Positions 1 to 14,731 of a stretch of DNA of 64,000 bases are shown piece by piece. The first letter of the stretch is position 1. Every line of letters starts with the position of its first letter. The position numbers and the translations under genes are program-made. Source of the DNA: Bolinopsis microptera (taxonomy: Eukaryota > Ctenophora > Tentaculata > Lobata > Bolinopsidae); NCBI RefSeq assembly GCF_026151205.1, contig NC_087073.1, positions 18,628,837-18,692,836 on the forward strand, read 5' to 3'. Below the pieces are notes generated by a model that saw only the letters and a list, made by a program, of their open reading frames with translations, had not been told where the DNA came from and searched no databases.

Positions 1-607
1 AATGAGTTGAAAAGGTTTTGATGACACCTCACAGTAGAAAAGAGGTATCGTATTCTGAGTGTGACAAAGTTTACGAAATATTGCCTTAAAGCCGTTCGAT
101 CCGTGCCCTTTAACCAATGTTGTATCATAATTGTTAGATTGACCTAATCTACTATATATCAGACCAAGGAATGATAATTGGGCAGCTATGGTAAACAATG
201 TCACAAAAATGTGACATTTTTTACATTATAGTGCCTAAAAGCAATACATTTTATTTCTGAGCAGTGCATATGGGAGTATGGGTCATGTGGCTAATGTTCA
301 GAACTTATGAACACGCTAGATTAATAGATGCTAAAATTAAGCCACTATCGTCGAAAACGCTATTTTAGAAATTTACCAATATCCTCAAACTTCAATGAAC
401 GTGTCCATATATTATTTATTCAAAAGCCCTTTGTGGTAACTTTCGGAATTTAACAATATAACACAAAATATTTGATTACGTGACCATTCTGTAGAAAGTT
501 TAAAGAATTTAATGAAAATTCATCTATTCACATTCAGTCATCTTTGGTATTTTTATTTCAGCAAACTCGACAATTCGGCATATTTTTGTTGATCAAAAGT
601 CTACGCT
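1..607. other. Upstream non-coding stretch
   Basis: No recognisable gene or repeat is seen. A minus-strand frame is open from about position 185 to the window edge, but it has no recognisable domain and its phase does not fit the last bHLH-PAS exon at 3638. The end of this stretch contains the promoter or 5'-UTR intron of the plus-strand GPCR: a pyrimidine tract and AG at 611-619 lie just before the preferred ATG at 626. Confidence 0.4.
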
Positions 608-1567
608 ATGTTTCTCCAGTCTATTATGGCATCTACCGACGATTCGGATGCTACTCTGACTGATGCAGCACGATACACCTGGTCGAGTTGGGTCATATTC
701 GTTATCTTCGCATCACTCACAGGAGACAGCATCATACTCATCGCCTCAGTCAAGTACAAAGCATTCAAACTTCACAAGGTCATAGTGACCATTATCCAGC
801 ATGTCGCCCTGTGTGACCTGTATTCAACTACCTACACGCTGGTGAATGTTGTTTCACTCATCACAAACAGGAATATCAACAGATACTTCTGTTACATGGC
901 ATTCTGGACAACTTATCAGGGTGTTATAGTGAGTGTAAACCTTATCTGTGCCATGTCAGTCAGCAAGCTAATCCTCCTAAAATTCCCTCTGAAATCCGCG
1001 TCATGGTCCGGACGCTTTACTCACAGATTCTGTGCAGTTATTTGGATGGCTTCCCATCTTCTCCCTGCTTTGCATATCTTAGTTGACAAGGAAGGGGTTT
1101 CCTTCGACCACAGGATCCACCAATGCATGTACCAGTACACCTCCGAGATAGGCAAGCTGCTCCTACTTGTAACAACACAGCTGGCGCTTCTAGTCCCAAA
1201 CCTTATCTCCAACATTGCCACGTTACTCTTACTAGGAGAGGCGAGAAAAGGGGCTAAAAAGATGAACAGAGGACTACGTCGACAAGGGCTCATCACAGTA
1301 ATTATTACTGCCACAATCTACACCCTCTCTTATTTACCCTTTGCAATCTACTGCACCGTCTACCTTATCGACCTGGCTAGAGAGGAGACCGTTGGATCGG
1401 AGCAGTTCTACATTTACTATTACAGGGTTGCTAGCAACCTTGTATATCTAAATATCATCACAAATTTCTTCGTGTACACTTTAACAGTGAGGAGTTTCAG
1501 ACGCTGGCTGAAAACCAAGTTATTCAACTTTAAGGGTATTAAATTACTTTTCTTCATCATGTTGTAA
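608..1567 (+). CDS. Rhodopsin-class (class A-like) G-protein-coupled receptor
   Basis: A single long exon encodes a seven-transmembrane receptor of about 310-345 residues at the cell surface; the ligand is unknown. Hydrophobic segments begin near residues 25, 60, 95, 140, 190, 240 and 280. Cysteines near the start of TM3 (FCYM) and in the second extracellular loop (HQCMY) fit the class A disulfide. The usual DRY motif after TM3 is replaced by SVSK, and TM7 ends in TNFFVYTL instead of NPxxY. The frame opens at 608, but a 3' splice site at 611-619 makes the ATG at 626 more likely. A donor-like GGTATT at 1535/1536 joined to an acceptor before 1667 would give a Ser/Thr-rich tail ending at 1770. 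A second possible acceptor ends at 1597, so the 3' structure is unsure. A related receptor lies at 43972-44864. Confidence 0.8.
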   Translation: MFLQSIMASTDDSDATLTDAARYTWSSWVIFVIFASLTGDSIILIASVKYKAFKLHKVIVTIIQHVALCDLYSTTYTLVNVVSLITNRNINRYFCYMAFWTTYQGVIVSVNLICAMSVSKLILLKFPLKSASWSGRFTHRFCAVIWMASHLLPALHILVDKEGVSFDHRIHQCMYQYTSEIGKLLLLVTTQLALLVPNLISNIATLLLLGEARKGAKKMNRGLRRQGLITVIITATIYTLSYLPFAIYCTVYLIDLAREETVGSEQFYIYYYRVASNLVYLNIITNFFVYTLTVRSFRRWLKTKLFNFKGIKLLFFIML

Positions 1568-1666
1568 CACTGGAATATCGCTTCTTTTTTTTTGCAGAGT
1601 GCAGACACGTTATTTATTAATGATTGTTGATTGTTGAGTACTTTTAATACAATCTCAAATTGTCAG

Positions 1667-1770
1667 GTGAAGCTTCCGAGACGAGGACTGGAGGATCAGC
1701 CGGTGGAAGTAGCAACTGTCGGACAAAAACAATCCCCCCAGTAAGCCAACATGAACACACATTTGTCTAA
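1667..1770 (+). CDS. Candidate second exon: GPCR cytoplasmic tail
   Basis: After the AG at 1665-1666 a frame runs to the TAA at 1768-1770. It joins in phase to the receptor exon if that exon ends at 1535 (phase 1). The tail would be about 35 residues, rich in Gly, Ser and Thr, which is usual for GPCR C-termini. The donor is weak, so the alternative is that translation simply ends at 1567 and this is 3' UTR. Confidence 0.4.
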
Positions 1771-1849
1771 AGAAGAAGACTTACGCGTAAGAGTTACTTA
1801 CTAAGAGTCATGAAATGTAAGGACTGAGGAGCCAGGACAATGGTAATGG

Positions 1850-1855
1850 AATAAA
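1850..1855 (+). promoter_or_regulatory. Polyadenylation signal AATAAA
   Basis: A canonical AATAAA followed by a T-rich stretch lies about 80 bases after the candidate tail exon of the GPCR gene and is likely its poly(A) signal. Confidence 0.5.
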
Positions 1856-2393
1856 TATGAATTAGTCTGATTTTTTGTTTCAATTTTGTTGTTTTTACTG
1901 ATTAATGTATTGACCATTTTTTTCTGTTTGTTTTACTGTGTTTTTATGTTTGTTTTTCTGTTTGTTTTACTGTTATTTGCTGATCTGTTATATATTGTTA
2001 TATATTTTCATATTTGTTTCAACTGAATTTTTCAATTCGATGTGTTCAATCATTTCAGTTATCTTTTAAATTTCAATCCATTCATTTTATTGTGTCCTAA
2101 AATGTTCAACAATGTCAATGACAGTGGCGCCAACTCCCACATGGAACCGGGATTATTAAAATTTACTACAATTACATTAGTATTATAAGGCATAAGTGCT
2201 AACTAAAAACGGCGTATCGTCTAGAAATAGCGATAAAAGAGGGAGTTTCTTCTACAAAATAGTATAAAGTCAGGGGACAGGGGTATAAACTAAAATTACA
2301 GTACTATTATATATTCGTGGTAATGATTATATTACTGGATTATATTGTATAATTATATTACTGGAGTCTTACTTCAAATCATGGTAGAGGATC
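1856..2393. other. AT-rich intergenic stretch
   Basis: T-rich sequence with repeats of a TTTGTTTTACTG-like motif near 1920-1975. No exon is visible on either strand. Confidence 0.4.
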
Positions 2394-3441
2394 GGGGGGC
2401 CGGGGGGGGGGGGGGGGGCAATGGCATAAGATGGCATAAAATGGAGACTTTTTCTATGGAGAAAATGGAAAAACCCTTGCCGGATATTAGTCAGAAATTT
2501 CATTAATTTTCAGGAAAAATTCTCGAGGGCTAGGTCCCAGCTCATAATGATCAGAGTAATATGAACACTGGAGAAAAGTGGTTTCCAGGAAAAATTTTAA
2601 AAATTTTGACTTAGAAAACTTTTGACTTAGACAAAAATGTTGGACTTCTAGACAATTTTCGGTCTGAGTCATCCTCGATGAGTACCTCTGCTCGCACTGC
2701 AAAGGGGAGGCTTGCCTTCCGATATCACATTACAAGAGGGAACCCTCGAGTCCAAAATTGTACATTGAAAGGTATGTCCGGACTTCGAAAATCGAAAAAA
2801 TATTTTTGGCTAATAATGATCAGGGTAGCTTGAATCGTGAACAAAAGTAGTTTCCAGAAAAACTTTGAAAAGATTTTGACTTAGAAAATTGTCGTTCCGA
2901 GTCAACCTCGATACGTACCTCTAAAGGCAGGGCTCCCGCGCTTCCGAGCTCGCACTGCAAAGGGGAGGGCTGCCTTTCGGGATCGAATTACAAGAGGGAA
3001 CCCTCGAGTCCAAAATCGTATATCGAAGGGTAGGTCCGGATAGAAAAAAATGGAAACTTTAAAATCTCGGAAATATTTTTACAGGATTGTTTTCAGCTTG
3101 GAAAGGCAAAACGTTTGGTACCAAATATATGATATTTAAAAAACAAATTATTTTACAATTTGTGTTCGAGCTGGAAAATTGTTGAAGGTCGAGATACGAT
3201 AAAAGGGCAAAAATTGTCCTTTTTGGTGTTCGATATGATATTTAGATTCTAAGATGAATATTGTGTTTAAATCATTTCGTCCTAGGTCAAAATTTGGTAA
3301 AAAATTGGGTTTTTTTAATTTTTAGGTTTTTATATGGCATAAAATGGCATAAAATTGAGACTTTTTCTATGGATAAAATGGAAAAAACCTTACGTAATTC
3401 TCCATTTATGCCATTTATGCCATTGGCCCTACCCCCACTCC
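2394..3441. mobile_element. Non-autonomous element with G-run/C-run ends and GGCATAAAATGG modules
   Basis: The left end is a long G run followed by CAATGGCATAAGATGGCATA (2419-2438). The right end is its rough inverse, a TATGCCATTTATGCCATTGG-like stretch (3412-3428) followed by C-rich sequence. The module containing GAGACTTTTTCTATGGA occurs in the same orientation at both ends (about 2444 and 3356). The interior is a tandem duplication of about 270 bp (copy 1 about 2538-2790, copy 2 about 2808-3030), sharing for example GAGGGAACCCTCGAGTCCAA. No coding frame and no clear target-site duplication are visible. The terminal motif is shared with the element at 47964-56570. Confidence 0.55.
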
Positions 3442-3637
3442 CCATCTGAACGTTTTACAGGCGATTTATTCTCGTTTTTTCAATCATTAAACTTAACTGT
3501 GACCGTCTATTTTTACGCTTAGATAATCGTTAGTCCAGCCTATTTCATAGTACGGCATAAATAAATTATTAAGATCCCGTAAATCACAAATAATCTTTAT
3601 CACCAGAATTGTGTCACCAAAATGTTAAGAAACTTAC

Positions 3638-4866
3638 TTCTGGTCGATGTGGATATATTTAGCATCCATACTGTGTTGAGACGTCCACTCATTAAGTGTG
3701 GGGATAGTAGGAGTCATCTCCCTAATAGTCTGGGTACACTGCAATCTGCCGACTCCCACCAAACAGAACCCATCTAATGGGAGCATCTCCACAGTCTCCA
3801 TAGGAGAGTTCCGGGTAACTTCATTCCACCGTCTCAAGTGTCCCGAGCAGCTCACCATCTCGTATTCTGTTTTAGACGAGAAGCCGCCACGGCGCATTCG
3901 CGCCACGAAGTTCCTCCGCAGATAGCTGGGCGTATCGGAGGAGGTGGAGCTGGGTGAGTTGACCGGCGGTGGGGAGGGGGTTCCCAGCTCCTCTATGTAG
4001 CCATTTTCTGATTGTGCCTGGGACAGACAGGTACGTTAGCCGTGATATCAAGTACTCAACTTAAGAAATAGCAGACGCATATTATATTTCTAATCGCAAA
4101 ATAAATACCTGTAAAGTACATCCTACACAATATCATTTCATAACAAATTTTCCAAGGTCATAAGTCAGTTGTAAGTAGGCATGTGGAAGGTAACTAGTGA
4201 CCACTTACGGGAAACATTCTTTCTCGAACCATCGACATGTCTTCAGGGTGAATAAGCTCCAGAAAGTTCTTTCCTAGCAAATCCTGCTGCAAGTGGCCAA
4301 GCAGTGGCGTTATACTCTCGGATACGTATATTGTTCTTCCGGTACTCCAGATGACAAATAAAAAACCGTCCAGAGCCTGAAAAAGGGACGATTAGAGTGA
4401 AAATCATTGAACCGTATCCGGTATTCAGTGTAGCGAACCTTGGAATTGTGAACAAGGCAACTAAGTAAACATTCCAGTAAACATTGAGGAAAAATGCGGC
4501 TACTGATATAATATGCACATTCTATTGAAATGTATTAATTAGAAATATATTATCAAACATATTATGCAAGGTCACGGTTTGCTGACTATAGGTAAGGTAG
4601 TGTGTGGCGATTTGTGGCCTACCTCTAACATAAGCTGACCGAGTTCCTCATTAGACAGAAACGAAGGTTTCCAGCTCATCGTACTGTCATCTAACGTATC
4701 TGGCAGGAGATCTGCGTGTAACTTCATGTAGGAAACAGTCAGCTTGAGGATGGTGCTTTTGTCAAGTTTCCTTTGGGACTGTGGCATCCTGCAGCTGGGG
4801 ACCATGCTGCTCAGCTCGCTGATATAGGTATTCAGTTTGTCTCGTCGCTTCTTTTCCCCCGCATTT
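3638..4866 (-). CDS. bHLH-PAS transcription factor, CLOCK/NPAS2-like (three internal exons, partial)
   Basis: Three exons join in phase: 4866-4623, 4376-4209 and 4017-3638, each with AG/GT borders. Exon 1 encodes the end of the basic region and the HLH (EKKRRDKLN, then RKLDKSTIL) followed by [17 protein letters not shown], the linker and start of PAS-A as in CLOCK. Exon 2 continues PAS-A (ALDGFLF, YVSESITPLLGH, LIHPEDM). Exon 3 has a Ser/Pro-rich insert, then YEMVSCSGHLRRW, FCLVGVGRLQ and TSQHSMDAKYIHID, the end of PAS-A and the entry to PAS-B. Such proteins dimerise and bind E-box DNA in the nucleus; CLOCK partners BMAL in circadian clocks. Some residues (ISELSSMVPSC, RRNFVARMR) are closer to ARNT/BMAL, so subfamily is not certain. 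PAS-B and the C-terminus are not seen; they may lie left of the window. A possible extra upstream exon ends near 4998 with GTAAGT in the matching phase. Confidence 0.72.
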
Positions 4867-7340
4867 CTGAAGTATTACCGTCGTTAAATTTGCTGGAAAT
4901 AGTATCGAAAGAATGGTTATACGAAAAATGTCACATATTTTGACGACTATTGAGGGGGTTTCTTCCAACTGGAAAAAGTGAAGTGTTAATACTTACACCC
5001 CGGTACATTTAATACAGAAATTAACACCGCAAAGATTAGCCTTATGGTTATTCCTCCGTTTGTTTGTAAGTTTCACGTCCCTCAATTAGATTACCAGTAA
5101 TAAATGAAGCCGTAACTTGTGGATCGGCCCTGGCTGATATCTAAATTGGCATTTTGACAAATGCGTTTGTGAATCGCCACCTACACACGGAGAACACATG
5201 GAATTTGTCACTTTGCTAATTGTAAAATGAGAATATTCCACTGCACACTGAAATTGATAATAGGTGTATCGTTGGGAAGTATAATTTACATTTCTTTCTC
5301 GATTAAATCTACAAGGTTTTGTTTGATAGTGAACGCAATGAGCTGAGCCATGTGATAATATACACGCGCGCACCTGCGCGCGCCACAGTCACTGAGGAAA
5401 AAGGGTACTTTTCATACAGCGCGCACAAAAAGTTGTCATCATTTTATGTAGACCTTGTCTTGTTATGCACTCTGTGACTATTAGCCAATGACCTGTTGCT
5501 CATTACGGTCAGGCACAATAGATACCCGTATAGAAGATCAGTAGTCATATGTAATTAGAGCAGGTGCAACTGACCGGAACACAGACCAAGATCTGTGGAT
5601 TGTAACACATTCTCTCTAATCCGTGCACTGAGCGGCCCACAGCCCTCACTAGACACACTAGAAACCCTACAACTTGACCTCAGTACTTTTGGTGATAACT
5701 TGCGCACAGAAAACCTGACAGTATAAATATATGTATTAGAGAGTACCGATGACAGATATTTAAACGTACCATCGCCCTTCAGAAGTCGAGGATAGTTATT
5801 TGATATGCCGCTCAACGGCCCGTGAAAAAGCGCAAATAATTAGGAAGATCGAGAGTTTCTGAAAGCCCGGAATTGAGCCCGTAAAGAAGAGAAACAGAGG
5901 CGATGAAGCGGAGAAATTACCTGGCAGTCTGTCATTTTCGTAATGTATCAAAGAGAAACGCCTAGCGACACGTGCCACTGCCTCCTTTCATTCGATACTA
6001 TCAATTACGGTTACGGTAATTTGGGCGGCAAGATAAATTATTGATCCGAGCAGATAAGAATCGATACTGTGTTCATGTGACTGAACGTACCCTTATATTG
6101 CTTCTCAATTTTCAGTTCTTTTAGATAATTCGACTTGAGAGGGTTGAGAGAGAGTGAGAAAATAAGAATCGTTCCTGCAAATAATAATTCTAATATCATT
6201 ACCGTGAAAACGTGAGCTAGCCCTCGGACCCCGCGAGACGATCGAGCCAAGGGGGGAGAGAGCGGAGCTCGCAAGCCCAAAATATGTAAAATATTTAACA
6301 CTTTTAAAATTGAGCATTACATTCTGCTGTAACTAAAGACCCTGGTTTCAGAATGTTGACACAGGACACCCGGCCATCAAATCCTTGCTCCCTCATGCGT
6401 GTAATTAGGCAGTTTATCAGTTCTCAAGTACAAGTCAAGGTAAGGGAGACATTTGTATTGTTGCTGTGAGTTAACGAGAGCTATTCATTATATCGGGGGG
6501 AGTCCAATGTTCAGTGTGATGCAATGTAATCGATGATTTAATGTCATGCTGATTTCCGGCGAGAACATCACGAAATATTAATTATACTCAGATAAGCGTG
6601 ACTGGCCTGGCAGTACTTTATAATTTCAATGTGTTATTTTTAACACGTTTAACCGAATACGTGACTATTCAAATAAGAGCCGGAGAATGTCAGCAGCAGC
6701 AACAGCTGAAGGTTTTCCCCGCGCTAACAGAGATATGAGCCAACTAAAATTCCGGCGGCAATATTCCCAGTTGAGTTTTAAAATTTAGAAAATTACAGAC
6801 ATTTTAAAAATGAACAACTAGCCATAAGGGTATGAATAAACGTTGCTAATGCAGTCTTCACGGTATATTTGCACATATTTGTGGAATTCAGTGAGGTTAC
6901 CTGGGTTAATCGAATGGTTACGGTGATGAGGGACCGTGTCAAGAGTTTTATATAATATTATATAGTTTTAAATTAATATATAAAATATATAATATAGTTT
7001 ATATCATAATATTGTCTATATAATCATATAATATCGTTTATATAAAGTCATCCATATATTGTATAATGAAGAAGATTGTGACGATGTCGATAACGTTACA
7101 GCGCGACATGAAGAATTATTCTAATTCTTGTTGTAATAGTAGAGCTTAGGTTTATTGATTCTACCTGATAATAGCCGAATAAACTTGTGTTGTTTAACAT
7201 GTCGAATTATCTGGAAAGCGTTGAAGCGGTACTGGTTAAGTTTGTTCAAGTAAGTTAAGTTTGTTAGCAAGTATAAAAGCAATCGAACTAAATTGATATC
7301 TGATGGCGTGAGAAGATAAGAAGTGAGCACGAACGGACGG

Positions 7341-7398
7341 GACAGTGGCGGTGACAGTGGCGGTGACAGTGACAGTGGTAGTGACAATGGTAGTGACA
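7341..7398. repeat. Short GTGACAGTGGCG minisatellite
   Basis: About five imperfect copies of a 12-base unit of the GACAGTGGCGGT/GACAATGGTAGT type follow one another. Nothing suggests that it is translated. Confidence 0.6.
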
Positions 7399-7424
7399 TG
7401 GATTAAATATTATTTTATGGCAGG

Positions 7425-7634
7425 ATGGGGGTCATACAATTATTTTATCGACAACTTGGCAATGATTTGATCCCAAAATTAGAACTCCACACCAGCCAGC
7501 ACCACGCCAGGTTCACACATTTTTGGGCGCATCATAACTCAAATATGGAATGTTATAAGTCTGATAACTATTCGTATTATTCCACACCTCGCAACTATTA
7601 TCACGGATACCAGCCTCAAATTCATCACGGATAG
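7425..7634 (+). CDS. Possible terminal exon of unknown protein (His/Tyr/Asn-rich)
   Basis: A 69-residue frame follows an AG (TTATGGCAG) and ends in a Tyr/His-rich tail (NYYHGYQPQIHHG). The composition resembles low-complexity C-termini of transcription factors, but there is no domain and no partner exon. It may be a chance frame. Confidence 0.15.
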   Translation: MGVIQLFYRQLGNDLIPKLELHTSQHHARFTHFWAHHNSNMECYKSDNYSYYSTPRNYYHGYQPQIHHG

Positions 7635-8772
7635 TCGCAGCACAGAAATTTACAAATTTGAAATATTTTGAATATGTATTTACACTTTACCGTGTTATTA
7701 AGACGGACACATACTATAATAACCCGAAAAATAATTATGTAATCACATAAAAACTTATATTTGGCAGTTAAAATAGCCTCACAACACCGCAGAAGGTAAT
7801 TCTTCTCCCCGGTTAACGACACTGATACGTCTGCCTATATTGCCATCACATTATCATTATTACTGTAAATTATAATACAACAATATCCTCTGGCTGTGTA
7901 ACAAGACAAAATTGGTCTCGCAGATTTCGTTTACAAAGCCTGCCGTTCGCTGGAGCTGTAATACGAACTTTAAAACATTAATATAATTCCCGACCTATTA
8001 TAAGTTATGCCTATATAAGTGAATGGGGCTAGGCAGGCACTGGCACGGGTAGAGCACTTTCAAATAACTCTTTACATTTTAAATGTCAAATCTCATCGGA
8101 AGGACGCCAAATATTTGATCGGATCTAACTACAGACTTCCAGTTCTGTATTTGAAATGATTCGATCTAAATTAAACTTGCCTGTCGGGATGAACAATCAC
8201 TTCACACAACATGACAGTTGCCTGTCTCCGTGTCATTTGCACTGAAATCATCCGCAATTAAATCCACCCACCACACTATTGTCAGCCCAATCTTTTGGTC
8301 ACGTGCCCAAAACTCATCACATGTGTACAATCTACAATCTACATTTTACATGTACAATTATAGTTTATACAATATGACAATATCTCATAGTTGTAGATAT
8401 ATCCGGCCTCGTGGCCTACACCGGCCATTTAACGTGACATCTTCATACATGAGTGAGATCAAAGCTAAAATCTGTGCGAGTGTATATTATGTGTTGACAT
8501 GGTAAGTGCTGTAAGTACAGTAAACTGTAATGCCAGTGCTTATAATATATAGGTCCCTAACTTTTGTAGAGGAGGAGGTGGCTCTGACTAGATATTGAGA
8601 AACAAAACCTCCCCTTTCTTCTCTCTACAGCAGAACAACAATGTTCCATGTTATTGTTGACATTATCCTCCTGGATCAGGGTGTTATTTACATAACTTTA
8701 CCAGCGTGTGTAAGTGTGGTATGTGTGTCGGGACTAGTATATATATAGTGCGAGAAAGATATAAAGAGAGAT

Positions 8773-8774
<2 letters not shown>

Positions 8775-8845
<71 letters not shown>
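8775..8845. repeat. (AG)n microsatellite
   Basis: About 35 AG repeats, nearly perfect. Translated frames across it are Ser/Leu or Arg/Glu artefacts. Confidence 0.95.
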
Positions 8846-8846
<1 letters not shown>

Positions 8847-9409
8847 TGTGGCTAACACATGACCTGGTTGGTACCTACTTCCTACACATTTCATGGTTAA
8901 CAACCACAGCCAGCTTAGCACCATTGTTAATTGTTATTAGTGTTACACACACACCAACAATACAACAATATATACTCAAGATTCCCTGACAACACTTCCA
9001 GCTGCTGGCTGCACCGATACTATTTGCACTTGATAGCACTCGCTCAAAATACTAGCACTCTTCGTGGGCGAATGACAGATGTGAGAGACCCGCTCAAATA
9101 GTACCCAGTTAATGAATAAAAGATGTTGCACACACCTGTAATTACCGTCCCGACAGAGAGAGAGGAGAGTTAGGTATACTGGGTACAGTGTACACCCATT
9201 TAAAATCACCGAGCGTGAAATGAACGCTGACGCGCTCATAATATATTTTACGGAAATTGAAACCACACACATGTATTAAAAGTACACACACATTCGTACA
9301 TTCCCGGAGACATGCCATCTGGGCCACTATTCACGGCTTAGTTCAGCGCTGTCATGTAACACCATGTTATATTATGAGAGAGTCACGGTCCACCGCCTTT
9401 ACACTAAGG

Positions 9410-9656
<247 letters not shown>

Positions 9657-9659
9657 CTT

Positions 9660-11400
9660 ATCATCCGCGTATTGATCGAGTTAGAGCCAGCTTAAGTCAG
9701 ACAGATCTAACTAATGAGGGGGTGTTATGTGACATGTGTATCTGATTTTATAGTTCGGGCTGGTAGTATTGTGGGCCCTGGCAAGACACCCTTTTAGAAT
9801 CTGATCTCATAAAAAATGATGGAGCCACTTTCAAAGAGTTCTCGAGAATTTCGGTGGGCCTTTTGGGGCATGTTGAGGTCATATAGCAGGAAGGGTAATG
9901 TCAATATTCATTCTGAAGAAAGAGAGCTATTTAGCGACCCCGGCCACGGCCCTGATATGATGATTCTCCAAAAAGTTGTATATTGTTTTCACTGCCACCT
10001 GGCCTCCTATATACTTTGGTTTTTAGTTTATCATTAAATTGCAAAATAAAACTAAATTGCTTAATATTATCCTCCATAGTCATCACATTACAAATAAATA
10101 AACATGGCAGTGTTAAATGATACTGTGTAAACACAGTTTAAACTTAAACTTTGGCATCACCCGGCCCCTGACACAGCTATATTATACAGTAGAAGTACTA
10201 TTATAGCAAAAACGTAAGATGTGCTTCTATTACGTTGAAGAGGAAAGTTTAATGTGGATACTCACCTATTACGTAGGGGTCGGAGGGTGGGGTACTTGAA
10301 AAGGCTTACTTTAGTGTAAATTATCACAATAGCTATGTGTAACTCAAGAAAACTTTAGGCGCCTAGGTCCCTCAACTTTTACTCGTCATTAAAAGGCTCC
10401 ATTGTTTGCTCAATATTAATAAATCATGGAATAGATTTGCAGTGTTAACTAATTTAAATTAGTTTAATTTAAATTAGTTTTATGTAAATTAGATAACCAG
10501 GTATAATGTATATTGGTAGCGTTGTCATAGCGTTTGAGCACCTAATCGACCATTAAGTAATCTTATCTCCAACCTAAATCAAGTACTTCCATCAAGTACT
10601 TTCATTAAATACCTTCACAAGTATTTGCAACTTTTCTTTCCTCCTTAATAACGGCTCAGTGGTTGGATGTGCACATGTTTCGCAAGGTTTGAAGCAGCAC
10701 ATAAGTAACTTTGAAAACCAGAAGTAATTAGGGTTTGGAACACAGAAATAATTTCTGTGCTCTGCCATTGCGGTGAACTTTGAACCCACAACCGCTTTCG
10801 GCTTCATCTCATAGGTTCTCTTTTCTAAAGGTTGTGGGAAACATCTGACAAAACTCACGTTTTTCCGGTGACAGAAGCAGGGAAGAAGTCCTTGTGGAAG
10901 TGACGAAGGACAAGGTAAATAGGTAGACCTCAAATTATTTCGATACAACCAATTTCACGTGGAACAAGGCCGTAATTGTGATACCACGCATGCGGCATGA
11001 TCAACTATCCAGATCTCTATTATCTATAGATCGAATCATGGCACTGACGAGGAGATGAACACATTTGTTTTGACACGTGACAGTGATTCTGGGTTTTGAT
11101 TGGTCAATGCTGGAAGCTGATTAGTTAATCGCTGTCCGTTGTCAGAAACCAAAGGTTCACCTACTCACCAGAATCCAGCTCTACTGAGCCACAATTGGCC
11201 ATTTTAGCGGTTCCTTGGTGACTGTCGACACATTTTCAATAATATCCCAATATAGTTCTGACATATAGTAGCATGTTCCAGCGCCCAATAAGCACATGTA
11301 CTCTGTCAACATGAAATATCCAAGACAAGCCGGGAGGTTTCACTTTCTAGTCTGATAACTGTCCTGCTCATAATGATGCGTGTGTAGAGCTTACTGAGGA
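9660..11400. other. Intergenic stretch without recognised genes
   Basis: Contains a 118-codon minus frame (10592-10948) of unknown nature and an AT-rich direct repeat of TTTAAATTAGTT near 10450-10490. No splice-supported exon was found. Confidence 0.35.
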
Positions 11401-11402
11401 GG

Positions 11403-11412
11403 AAGAGGGAGA

Positions 11413-11463
<51 letters not shown>
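11403..11463. repeat. (GA)n microsatellite
   Basis: GAGGGA units followed by about 22 pure GA repeats. Confidence 0.95.

Positions 11464-14731
<3,268 letters not shown>

Larger units (their letters stand above)
4999..8770. other. Non-coding region, AT-rich, possible intron of the bHLH-PAS gene
   Basis: No recognised exon is seen. Notable contents: a GCGCGC-rich patch near 5363-5382, an extremely AT-rich dyad-prone tract at 6945-7060, and a TGACAGTGGCGG-type minisatellite at 7341-7398. The 5' exon or promoter of the minus-strand bHLH-PAS gene could lie here. Confidence 0.35.

Noticed and set aside
1-190. Open minus-strand frame running off the left edge as the PAS-B exon of the bHLH-PAS gene
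   Set aside because: The translated residues show no convincing PAS-B motif, and the phase after the nearest acceptor does not match the exon ending at 3638.
5363-5382. GCGCGC patch as a CpG-island promoter of the bHLH-PAS gene
   Set aside because: The patch is only about 20 bases and isolated in AT-rich DNA; no start exon was found beside it.
10592-10948. 118-codon minus-strand frame as a gene
   Set aside because: No domain, no splice sites in a sensible place, and composition like translated intergenic DNA.
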